64,000 bases of DNA, taken from contig NC_045446.1 in NCBI RefSeq assembly GCF_002776525.5, positions 64,597,147-64,661,146 on the forward strand, written 5' to 3'. The notes under the pieces were generated by a model. It was not told the DNA's origin. It saw only the letters and a list, made by a program, of their open reading frames with translations, and made no database searches. The position numbers were made by a program, and so were the translations under genes. Below are positions 1 through 9,899 of this stretch, piece after piece; the stretch's first letter is position 1, and the number at the start of each line of letters is the position of its first letter. The DNA is from Piliocolobus tephrosceles. Taxonomy: Eukaryota > Chordata > Mammalia > Primates > Cercopithecidae.

Positions 1-110
1 TTGAATTCTTACCTCACAATATGCACATCACACACATCAATTAATTTCAAGTGGATTAAAGACCTAAATGCAAAAATTAAACCAGAAAGCTTTTAGAAAA
101 TAATAAACAT

Positions 111-395
111 GGCTGGGTGCATTGGCTCATGACTGTAATCCCAGCACTTTGGGAGGCCAAGTCAGGCAGATTGCTTGAGCCCAAGAGTTTAAGATCAGCC
201 TGGGCAACTTGGCAAAACCCTGTCTCTACAAAAAGTACAAAAATTAGCCGAGAGGGGTGGCGCACAGTTGTAGTCCCAGCTACTAAGGTGGCTGAGGTAG
301 GAGGATCACTTAAGCCTAGGAGGTCAAGGCTGCATCATGCCATTGCACTCCAGCCTGGGCAACAGAGCAAGACCTTGTCTCAAAAAAGGAAAAAA
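111..395 (+). mobile_element. Alu (SINE)
   Basis: Full-length dimeric Alu from the 5' GGCTGGGTGC to an A-rich tail. It is flanked by a perfect 14-bp target-site duplication, gaaaataataaaca (96-109 and 396-409), which shows insertion into the L1. Confidence 0.95.
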
Positions 396-630
396 GAAAA
401 TAATAAACACAATATCTTCATGGTCTTTTGTAGGGAATAATTTTTTTTTTAAAGAGGAAAAAGGCGCTAATCTAAAGGATGAGGAATAACAACTCTGTTA
501 AATCAAGATTCTGTCTTCATTAAAGTCACCATAAAGAGTGAAAAAACAAGCTGCAAAATAAGAGAAGATATTTACAACCCAACTATCTGATAAAGGAATA
601 GTATCCAGGATACATAAAGAACTTGTTCAG

Positions 631-935
631 GGCAGGTGCCGTGGTTCACACCTGTAATCCCAGCACTTTGGGAGGCTAAGGGAGGCAGATCACTTGAGCA
701 CAGGAGTTTGAAATCAGCCTGGGCAAGATGGGTTAAACCCCCGTCTCTACAAAAAAAAGTACAAACGTTAGTCAGGTGTGATGGCACATGCCTGTAGCCT
801 TAGCTACTTGGGAGACTGAGATGGGAGGATTACTTGAGCCCAAGAGGTTTAGGCTTCAGTGGGCCATGATCATGCCACCGCACTCCAGCCTGGGTTACAG
901 AGTGAGACCCTGTCTAAAAAAAAACAAAAAGCCAA
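631..935 (+). mobile_element. Alu (SINE), old subfamily
   Basis: Diverged full-length Alu with an A-rich tail. The flanking repeats gaacttgttca and gaatttgttca mark the target-site duplication within the L1. Confidence 0.93.
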
Positions 936-1116
936 AAGAATTTGTTCAAATTAGTTAGAAAAAATTTTCAAAAGACTTAAACAGGTGCTTCATATTTATT
1001 GACCAATGTTAATGTCCAATAAATAGATTATAAGCACTTAACCTCAGTAGTCATGAGGGAAGTGCAAATTAAAACCACCACGAAATATATCCACATAGTT
1101 ACCAAATTAACATATA

Positions 1117-1254
1117 TTTTATTTTATTTTTGAGACAGAGTCTGGCTCTGTCGCCCAGGCTGGAGTGCAGCAGCACGATCTGGGCTCACTGGAACCTCTG
1201 TCTCCTGGGTTCAAGATATTCTCCTGCCTCAGCCTCCCAAGTAGCTGGGATCAG
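1117..1254 (-). mobile_element. Alu fragment (one monomer)
   Basis: T-rich lead followed by 'gagacagagtctggctctg' and the reverse-complement Alu text, stopping at 'gtagctgggatcag'. Only about one monomer remains, and it sits inside the L1. Confidence 0.9.
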
Positions 1255-1617
1255 ATTCACAAATATTTTAAAAGATTGTCTCCTAATCTTAAACACTGGC
1301 TAAAATGCTGAGCAACAGGAACTCTCATACACCACTGGGTGGAAGTATAAGAGAATCAATTTATTAAACTGTTTGGCAATATATTCCAAAGGCTAACACA
1401 GGCAGACCCTATGACCAAGGAATTGCACTTCTAGCTGTATACCCAACAGAAATGCATATAAAAACATCATTATTGGAAATAGCTCAAAAGTGGAAACACC
1501 CCAAATGTCCATCAACAGAAGAATGGATAAATAAGTTTGTAGAGTGTTTCTAAAATGAAATAATTAGCAATGAAAACTAATGAACCACAGCTGTACATGA
1601 AAATATGGCTAAATCTC

Positions 1618-1986
1618 TGATAAGGTTAGGCTTTATGTCCCCACCCAAATCTCATCTTGAATTGTAATCCTCAGGTGTTGAGGGAGAGACCCGGTAGGAG
1701 GTAATTGGATCATGGGGGTGGTTTTCCCCATTCCTTTCTCGTGATAGTGAGGGAATTCTCACGGGAGCTGATGGTTTTATAAGCGGCTCTTCCGCCTTCC
1801 CTCTCTAACTCACTCTCTCTCCTGTTGCCTTATGAAGAAGGTGCCTGCTTCCCCTTCTGCCATGGTTGTAAGTTTCTTGAGGCCTCCCCAGCCATGTGAA
1901 ACTGTGAGTCAATGAAATCTCCTTTGTTTATAAATTACGCAGTCTTGTGTAATATCTTTATAGCAGTGTGAGAATGGACTAATACA
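1618..1986 (+). mobile_element. Solo LTR, MST/THE1 type (ERVL-MaLR)
   Basis: Starts TGATAAGG and ends ACTAATACA, with the typical MaLR LTR text between ('cccacccaaatctcatcttg', 'gaggcctccccagccatgtg'). It is flanked by a perfect 5-bp duplication, atctc (1613-1617 and 1987-1991). No internal region is present, so this is a solo LTR left by recombination. It interrupts the L1 and is therefore younger than it. Confidence 0.93.
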
Positions 1987-2439
1987 ATCTCATAAACATA
2001 TATAGTTGTCATAGGATTTGTCAGAGTGCCCCTCCCAAGAGATCTGCAGGTCATTTTAGTGGCCAGACTGTTCTCTAAATTCAAATCGGACCTAGTGTAT
2101 GGTTATTTAATTCTAGAGAGTCAGTACCAGCTTGAGACGAAAGCCTCATGAGAAAGTAGATGTAGAAGCAACCTCAGGGGTCTAGGTGTGAGGGGTGCTC
2201 AGTGGGGCCAGGGAAAATTTTAGACCCTGACATAAAGTTCATGGCACAAAGGTTGTGCCCTGTTGGAGGCAGTAAGTTCTGCTGCTGTGGGAATTTACCA
2301 AGGGTTGGATGGAGAAGCTACGCAGAAACCTGAGACTCCCCTGGGATGTGATTGGCAAAGACGCTGAGTGATATTCCTGGCTCACTCCTGTCTGCATGTC
2401 TCTGTTCTGTTCTGGTTCCTCAGTGGTTGCTATTGCTGC

Positions 2440-2760
2440 CACAACTGCTGTTGACAGTATTTGGCTCAGCAGTTCTTGAACCACACCTGTACTTTGTGCT
2501 TGGTCAAGTTGAGCTTCTTAGCCAGTTTTTCCCTCTCTTTGGAGCTTTGAGTACAGGTTATCCTCAAAGAGTTTCCCCAACTCTTTCAGATGTTCCCTAT
2601 TATAAATGGTGCATTCCTGATGCTGTCTCTGATAAGGGGAGGGGGCTATAAGCCCAAGCTGCTTCTTGCATCCTTTACGCTTGCACAGCTCCCTCTTTGG
2701 TGCCCGTTGTCTGAGTCCTTTGCTCTGGTCAACATAGCATGAAGCCAACTTTGGTCTTCC
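2440..2760 (-). pseudogene. Degraded PRD/OTX-like homeobox pseudogene
   Basis: Read on the minus strand, about 2620 to 2460 encodes a homeodomain split over two frames. The first half reads HLKELGKLFEDNLYSKLQRE. After a one-base frameshift the second half reads KLAKKLNLTKHKVQVWFKN and then Cys, a stop and AK. The helix-3 core (W48, F49, K50, N51 in homeodomain numbering) is intact. The Arg pair that should follow N51 has become Cys-stop. Lys at position 50 and the Gln-rich tail after it (CQQQLWQQ) resemble the OTX/CRX-related PRD class. Upstream of the domain the frame stays open to about 2748, but I do not recognise it. It could be an ordinary retrocopy or a relic of a rapidly evolving CRX-derived homeobox gene. 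The exact parent is not decided. Confidence 0.72.
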
Positions 2761-3074
2761 ATATGTCTGCTTGGGTAATTATGCTCTGCAGAAATAATGC
2801 TCCCCATGTGCAGGTTTAAAGCCTAGTCTTTGGGGGTGATTCAACTTATGTTCTCTAATTCAATTTCCCAGAAATAGATACTGTTTTAACTCCTCTCTGA
2901 TATTTATGTCCATTTCCAAATTATTTCAGCATTTAAAAGAGCAAAAGAGGATGGGACACCCATCAAATCTCAACAGTTTTTAAAGGCTGATCTGAGGCTT
3001 GAACCTTATTCTCCTGACTCAAAAGCCAGTGTGTATTTTATTGCACATGCAGAGCCCGTTAGTTTCTTCTGATA

Positions 3075-3320
3075 CTAGAAACCATTTACAGAGCCCCTTC
3101 TATTTATTGCCAGCCATGGTGCTAATTGCTTTATACACATTTTCTTATTTAGCCCTCACAACTCTATAAGATCCTAATTATTATCCAAATTTTATATGTG
3201 AAGCCTAGATAAGTGACTTGCTCAATTTCACAGAGCTGATAAGTGGAAGAGCTGGAATTTAAACTCAGATTGCTCTAATTATAAAGGTCCTGCTGCTAAC
3301 CATTAAGTTATAATTTAATA
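3075..3320 (+). repeat. MIR SINE
   Basis: Carries the MIR core text: 'ttatccaaattttatatgtg', then 'gacttgctcaatttcacaga' and 'ggaatttaaactcag'. Strongly diverged, as expected of this ancient family. Confidence 0.85.
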
Positions 3321-3692
3321 ATAATAACAATGCTTTAACAGTAATGAAGTAATGTTATAATCTAATAACAAAAGTAATACTGTGGTTGCCCATCATAACA
3401 CTGTTGCATTGGCCTGAGATGCTTTATGATATCCTTGGCTTTGTACAGTCCTCCCTTGGTGTACACAGGGGATTTTTAAGTGTACAATATAGTATTTTCA
3501 TCTGTAGGCACAGTAGCAGTGCCTTTACCATACCTGGAGAGCATATTGTTCTCTTTATTGAGCAAATTAAATACTCCCACCTGACTCAGAGATGCTAAAT
3601 TGCTAACAACCTCTCTAAGGCTTTATCCTCTTCCCTTTTCTTAAGAAACTTCTCTCTGAGCTATTAAGAGCTAGATTAAAATAGAGGCTTTT

Positions 3693-4020
3693 AGCCAAGT
3701 GTGGTGGCTTACACCCGTAATCCCAGCACTTTGGGAGGCTGAGGTGGGCGGACTGCTTGAGCCCAAGACTTTGAGACCAGCCTGGGTAACATGGGGAAAC
3801 CCCGTCTCTACTAAAAATACAAAAAATTAGCTGGGCACAGTGGTGTGCACTTGTAGTCCCAGCTACTTGAGGGGCTGAGGTGGGAGGATCGCTTGAGTTG
3901 AGCCTGGGAGGTGGAGGTTGTAGTGAGCCAAGATTGTGCCCCTGCACTCCAGCCTGCGTGACACAGTGAGACTCTTCCCCCTACCACCACCAAAAAAAAA
4001 AAAAGAAGAAAAAAAAAAAA
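3693..4020 (+). mobile_element. Alu (SINE)
   Basis: Full-length Alu with a long A-rich tail that includes a 'ccctaccaccacc' variant. The target-site duplication gaggctttt lies at 3683-3691 and 4021-4029. Confidence 0.95.
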
Positions 4021-4029
4021 GAGGCTTTT

Positions 4030-5780
4030 CTCCACTGCCCTGACAAAAATCAAAATATACAACTCATTATAATCAGTCAATACAAAAGTACTTATTAAGC
4101 ACTTTCTGGTGTCTCCTACTGTACTAGACACAAACATAACCATAATCGTCAGTGTAAATTATCACAGAGAAAGCAGGCTTCTATGCAACTAAAGATTAGT
4201 CAAGCCCCAGGCATTTGTTGTGGTATCTTCAAGGCCTTATGAGAGCTCCTACCAATGTATGGACTTTTATGAGTTGACTGTGATAAGGAGGAAAGCATTG
4301 AAGGAAATGATTTTATGGTTAGGAAATTTGGCAAGGTAGGTTTTGTAAGTAGACTGTAGAGAGCTTAGGACACCTGTGAATCCCAACATTTCTCTTTCGA
4401 GACCCCTGGAGATGAATACCATACTTTGAGAAAACAGCAGCTGGGTTCAGTTAAATAAAAACAGCTTTTGGTAATCAAGATAGCATGGAGAGATGGAGAA
4501 AGAAGCTTCCTCCTGCAACTGCACAAAGCTGTTAAGAGTTAACTACACTGAGTAATCTCAGAGTCTAAGGCTATGGTAGTTCTCACACCAACAATGTTTG
4601 TAAAAGTTTTCTAAATACATCTCTCTCCTACCCTGTCCCATCCTAAGGTACAGCAATGAGTAAGGGAAGGGAGGGAACAGGCCTGTGTGTTTTGATAAAA
4701 AGTGATGCTTCCACAACTTTAAGGCCCACTGGCCTAAGATAATGAGTATGGAGTACCCAGCGTTTTCATGCATTGTTTTCTCCCAGGGCCCCAAAAGGGA
4801 GTAGCTGGGAAACATGCATTGCTTTCTATTCTGAAATTCTGAATACTACTGAATTCTATTATGTGTAGGGCCCTGTAATAGAGCTGCAAGATAAATTAAA
4901 CTTATGTGCACATGTTTACACATATGTATGTATATATTAAGGTCCTTGGTTTATTGGTAGTTTTAATCTACTTAGGAAGATAGGACATATTCATAAAAGA
5001 ATTTTAAAAATAAAGTTCTGTGTGCTTAGCCCCAAATAAGTGATTTAGACCAGAGAGGCATGGCAAGTAACGTGTTGCTAATATTAAAGACGCAACTTTT
5101 GCAAATAATTTCCCTTTAGGGCAAATAAGGATAATAAAGACATTCTCATTCACTTGCATGTCAGTATGTGTTCTTAAACTGGGGATAAAGAGGTAGAATT
5201 ATGACACCAACTAGACAGAAATTATGAATTATGCATAACAATAAATAATTTTACATGTAAAGCTAATCTATTAGATTTTTTTTTCTGTGGGGATGCGGAA
5301 AAGCCTAAAAACAGTTAATTTATACATAGAACTTTGGAATTTCCTAAGACAGACAATTATTGCAAGCTAATAATTTTGAAAAATTGTATAACATGAGACA
5401 CGAGAGTAGAGCTGCATCTTGATTGGAGTGAAGGATTTATGTGGACTATAGAGAGATTATGGGGAGTAAGAGGAAGGCTTCACACAAGGCCCAAGAAATG
5501 CAATGAAAACTAACATTGGAAAAATGGTTGTTGTATAGTAGAAATTTTTTATATTATTTCATTTAATAATTGCATATATGATCTCATTTAATACTTACAA
5601 GAATCTGGGACAGTTGAGATTGCTCTCCGAATTGTAAAGACAAAGAAACTGATCTCAGGAGAGCAAAAGGAAATTGTCCAAGGTAAACCATCTAGGAAGT
5701 GAGACAGATTAAATAAAGCCACAAATTCTTCTCAGCTCCTCTCATCAAGACCAATATTTTAAAAAGCTGGTCTAGCCTTT
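4030..5780. other. Intergenic, mostly unique
   Basis: AT-rich sequence with no open frame that looks real. A MIR-like stretch is faintly visible at about 5540-5710 ('gatctcatttaatacttaca'). I see no gene or regulatory signature here. Confidence 0.5.
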
Positions 5781-5789
5781 GGGAGGATG

Positions 5790-6020
5790 ACAGTCCACAT
5801 GGAAGTCACCCCAATCAAGCAAGATATGTGAGGTCATGGGCAACCTTCCAGCCCATTCAGCCCTCCTGCTGAATGCAGCAGTGTGAGCAAGCTCAGGTAA
5901 TACCAACAGAGAAGCTGCCCAGCCAATCCATGTAATCGTGAGAAACAAGAAATTGCTGTTGTTTTCAGCGGCTGTGGTAGAGTGGTTTGTTATACAGCAA
6001 TCGATAACTAAAACAGCCAG
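5790..6020 (+). repeat. MLT1-like LTR fragment (ERVL-MaLR), probable
   Basis: The right end, 'tttgttatacagcaatcgat' followed by AACTAAAACA, matches the typical MLT1 LTR terminus. The rest is strongly diverged, so the left edge is a guess. Confidence 0.5.
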
Positions 6021-6264
6021 ACTTTGACTGTAGGGCCTCCTTGTTCCAAAGCTGATGTTCTTTCCATAACACATACCACCATTTTGTTGTCTATAACATA
6101 GAAGTCTTTGATAAAATAATCTATAAGACTCCTCTGAGTTCTTCATAAAATCATATTCCAGATACACAGAATTGGAAAAGTCCAAGGTCTGTTTGGATAA
6201 CAGGAAGAAGGCAGTCTAAACAAGATAGAAGGTTGCTGTAGAAGAAGTAATAGAAGAGTCTTTT

Positions 6265-6699
6265 TATTTATTTTTTCTGAGACAGGATGCTTGATACACT
6301 GCCCAGGCTGGAGTGCAGTGGCATGATTGTGGCTCTCTGCAATCACTGTCTCCTGGACTCAAGCAATCCTCCTGCCTCCGCCTCCCGAGTAGCTGGAATT
6401 ACAGGCATGCGCCACCATGCCCAGCTAATTTTGTATTTTTAGTAGAGATGGGGGTTTCTCCATGTTGGTCAGGCTGGTCTCAAACTCCTGACCTCAGGTG
6501 ATCCTCCCACCTTGGCCTCCCAAAGTGCTGGGATTACAGGCATGAACCACCACGCCCGACCTAATTTTTGTATTTTTTAATAGAGATGGAATTTCATCAT
6601 GTTGCCCAGGCTGGCCTTGAACTCCTGAACTCAAGTGAACCACCCACCTCAGCCTTCCAAAGTGCTGGGAATACAGGCATGAGCCACCGCACCCAGCCA
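6265..6699 (-). mobile_element. Trimeric Alu (extra left monomer)
   Basis: Reading the minus strand, an Alu left monomer starting GGCTGGGTGCGG runs into 'aaaaattag' and then directly into a complete second Alu beginning GTCGGGCGTGG. The whole 435-bp unit lies between copies of agaagagtctt (about 6252-6262 and 6702-6712), so it behaves as one insertion with three monomers. Confidence 0.88.
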
Positions 6700-6710
6700 A
6701 AAGAAGAGTC

Positions 6711-6930
6711 TTATATAGCATAGTGATTCAGAGCAAGAAGTGGGTTTGAATCCTGGCTCCACTACTCAGTTGCTTTGTGACTTTGAGCAAGTCATATAAC
6801 CTCCCTGTACCTTGATATTTCCATCGTTTAAAGGGTAGTAAAAATAGAACCTTTCTCACAGCCTTGTTGTAAATGAGGTAACACATGGAAAAACTTAGGA
6901 CAGGGACACCAAGCAGACTGAGACCAGGGG
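6711..6930 (-). repeat. MIR SINE
   Basis: Reverse-orientation MIR text: 'gggtttgaatcctggctcca', then 'gtgactttgagcaagtcata' and 'gttgtaaatgaggtaacaca'. Confidence 0.85.
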
Positions 6931-7408
6931 CAGAGTCTAACCTGCCATTGAGGTGAGGGAAATGTCACAAAGGCAATGTTTGATACTGGTGATGAAGTTT
7001 GCCTATGGCAGTAGTACAGCCCTTCCAATCACGTAAGAGTCTGGGAAACTTTTGTGGATGGACTACTGAATTTTTTTTGGCATCTTCAAGCAGAGAAGGC
7101 TTATATTATAGTGATAGATGGTATAATGAGTGCTTTTAGGATAATCCTCAACAGCTACGTAATGTCTTCATTTATAAAGTATTTCACATCCTTTTGTCAT
7201 TTGATGGCTACTGTGCAAATAATTAGGAACCACAGAGTCAGTGTTCTAGTCATTCATTCAACTAATATTTATGCAACATTTCCTGGAGGAAATAATGGTA
7301 AAGGGAATAGGAATGACCTCTGTTATAGAAATTATAGTAGAATGAAGAAAAGAGACACAGTAAGCAGGCAATGATTGTCTAGAGTGCTAAATGTTTTATT
7401 GGGGGAGG

Positions 7409-7475
7409 TATGGAGTACTGTGAGTTGCATATAGAAAGTATTCCTCATACATATTTTATATTTTACCTTCTGAAA
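7409..7475 (+). repeat. 67-bp direct repeat, left copy
   Basis: The segment from TATGGAGTACTG to ACCTTCTGAAA abuts the LTR start at 7476. It recurs at 7858-7924, directly after the LTR, with about ten mismatches. Confidence 0.9.
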
Positions 7476-7857
7476 TGATATGGTTTGGTTCTGTGTCCCA
7501 CCCATATCTCATGTTAAATTGTAATTCCCAATGTTGGAGGTAGGGCCTGGTGGGAGGTAACTCAATCATGGGGGTGGTTTCTAATGGTTTAGCACCATCT
7601 CCCTAGTGCTGTCTTGTGATAGAGTTCTCACAATATCTGGTTGTTTGAAAGTGTGTAGCACCTCCCCACCACCTCTCCTGCTGGCCATGTGAAGATGGGC
7701 TTGTTTCCCCTTAGCCGTCATTGTAAGTTTCCTGAGGCCTCCCCAGAAGCAAAAGCCCATACAGCCTGCAGAACCATGAGCCGATTAAACCTCTTTTCTT
7801 TATAAATTACCCAGTCTTGGGTAGTTATTTTTAGCAGTGTGAGAATGAACTAATACA
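7476..7857 (+). mobile_element. Solo LTR, MST type (ERVL-MaLR)
   Basis: Starts TGATATGGTT and ends CTAATACA, with MaLR LTR text such as 'gaggcctccccagaagcaaa'. No internal sequence is present. Instead of the usual 5-bp target duplication it is bordered by 67-bp direct repeats (7409-7475 and 7858-7924). Confidence 0.92.
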
Positions 7858-7924
7858 CATGGGGTACTATGAGTTGCTTACAGAAAGTATTCCTGGTATA
7901 CATTTTATATTTTACCTTCTGAAA
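7858..7924 (+). repeat. 67-bp direct repeat, right copy
   Basis: Same length and register as 7409-7475, ending ACCTTCTGAAA. About 85% identical by eye. Confidence 0.9.
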
Positions 7925-9480
7925 TAAAGTGATCTAAATGGATATCTGGAAGGTAAGTAGGAGTTAGCCAGGATGATGCCTGCAATTTTGCTACAAGTTA
8001 AGACTAGCTTAAATAGTGAGCTCCTGCTAAAGAGCAGTGAAAAGAATACTGCATCAGTAGGAATGGGGTCTCTGGTATTGGAATTTCATTCCTGATAGTG
8101 AAGGATAAGACAGTAGCTAACTGACTGGGATCCAGAGGTGACTAAATAGGAGTATAGTGAAGCTGACCTTGAGAAGTCCTCTTAAAAAGTGACCCAGAAA
8201 GACAAAAGAACCAGAAGAAGGTGAGATTAAGAGGTGAACTATATCTCTCAGGTTATAAACATGCAGAAAAACAAAGGATGGTATAATTGGAAAAAACACA
8301 TGTCAGATGACCTAGAATCTGATCTTGGCTTGACCATGAACTCCCTTTTAGTGTATGATGTTGGATAATAAATTTTCTCTCTCTGGGACTCTGGCTTGTC
8401 CATTTATAAGATATGTGAGTTGGACTACTTAAAAGGAGACAAGGAGGGAATGCTACAGTACAAAAAGTGAAAGTGGTCAGACACGTAGTTCAGAAACATT
8501 GCTGTCAAGCCACAACCTGGCCAAAGCACAGAGGAATTTAGGACCTGACATTGAGCAGGTGACATCACTTGCCATCAATCCTAGGAAGGGAATGAATTTT
8601 TCTAGACACATGGCTCACTTCTCTGGTTATTTATTGCAGGTCTGCAGAGGAAAGCAGACTGTGTTTACTTATTTGCTTGTCCCTCTCCTGTACTTGGCAC
8701 CCTTCTGTTCCCTTCCTTCTATTATAAGGAACTCAGGGTATATGAAAGAATGGCGCTAGAGGAGCAGAGCCCAAACCAAAGCTAACCGATTGCTAATGTT
8801 GCTAATGGCAGGTCTCAGTGGGGGGATGATCTTTAGAAAATTGTAGTGGAAATCCTAGTACCCAGCCTTTCTTAGAACAGTACCTCCCTTCTTTTTGAAC
8901 ACTGATCCCCTACTTCAACTATGTAGTTCCAGTAGGAGCTGGAAATCATAGAATCTCTCACCCCTGGCACAGGGATGAATATGTATCTTCTAGCCAGGGC
9001 CAAAGAGAAATTTTGCAAATTGGAGGTAAGGGAAGGGGCTCAGTCCCCCTCAGATGGCAAAAGTGTGAGATGGAGCCAGGAGGTGTCAGTAGCCACATCC
9101 CTTGCTGTGTGGAAGAAGCCAGTCTGTAGTTGGTGGGCTGACTTCCAGAAAGAAGAGACAGATGGAGTGTGGCGGGGTGGGGACAGGGGGAGAGGACAAG
9201 AATGCAATCTACCTTGTGGCATTATTGTGCCTATTTCCAGTTGTCCTGGAGGTCCAGCTTTAAATTTACCCTTACGTATAGGAAATAATAAGTGTGTCTT
9301 TTGACATTTTGAGGTTTCTACCCATAGCAACCAAAAAAGTATTGCCTGGCCTAGAAATCTTTAGTTTTCTGTCAGAGGTGACTACTTAACTATGTTTAGA
9401 TGTAAGGTCACTCCTGGTCCTGGACCCCTTGTAGTCCAAGTTTCCTGGAATGGCCTATACTTCCCATGTGTTCAGTATTT
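7925..9480. other. Intergenic, mostly unique
   Basis: A MIR-like trace in reverse orientation at about 8310-8430 ('tggcttgtccatttataaga'). The rest shows no repeat I can name and no credible gene. Open frames of 60-109 codons here lack domain features. Confidence 0.5.
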
Positions 9481-9660
9481 TCATAAGTTTACCTAGTAAT
9501 ACTTCTAAACTACTCCTCATAATGACCCTCTGAGGTGGACAGGGTAGGGTTATCCCTATTTTACATCAAGAATACCGGGGTGAAGTGACTTGCCAACATC
9601 ATGTAGTAAGTTAGAGGTAGAACAAAGACTCAAACCCTGGATATGACTAGTACTCTATTA
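9480..9660 (+). repeat. MIR SINE
   Basis: MIR core text: 'accctctgaggtggacaggg', then 'cctattttacatcaagaata' and 'gtgacttgccaacatcatgt'. Confidence 0.75.
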
Positions 9661-9711
9661 TGACAAGCTCTCTGTCCACTTGGGCAAGAGCATTGGAATG
9701 GCTCAGAATAT

Positions 9712-9880
9712 GTTGCTTATTCATTCAACAAATACAATTGAACCTGTGCTAGGGCCAGGCACTGTTCTGGGGCCCAGAGTACAGTGTCAAACGAGACACA
9801 GCCTCTGACTCCCAAAGCTGATAATCTAGACTGGGCATACACTAGTAAAAAGGCAATTAGAATAACGTGTGGTAAATACC
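9712..9880 (+). repeat. L2 LINE 3' end
   Basis: Shows the L2 tail pattern 'tcattcaacaaatacaattg' followed by 'gggccaggcactgttctggg' and 'ctgataatctagactgg'. Confidence 0.75.
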
Positions 9881-9899
9881 ATGGTAGACGGAGTCCTTC

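Larger units (their letters stand above)
1..2000 (+). mobile_element. L1 (LINE-1) 3' ORF2 fragment, interrupted
   Basis: The pieces at 1-110, 410-630, 945-1115 and 1255-1617 read in order as the 3' half of L1 ORF2 in the plus direction. Recognisable stretches are the 'tggattaaagacctaaatg' segment, the 'catcaacagaagaatggata' segment and the usual text about small subsets of conserved codons. Two Alus, an Alu fragment and an MST-type LTR are inserted in it. All frames are broken, so it is an old, dead copy. The right boundary after the LTR is uncertain. Confidence 0.85.

Noticed and set aside
5772..6185. 137-codon minus-strand frame
   Set aside because: Covers an MLT1-like fragment read antisense; no protein features.
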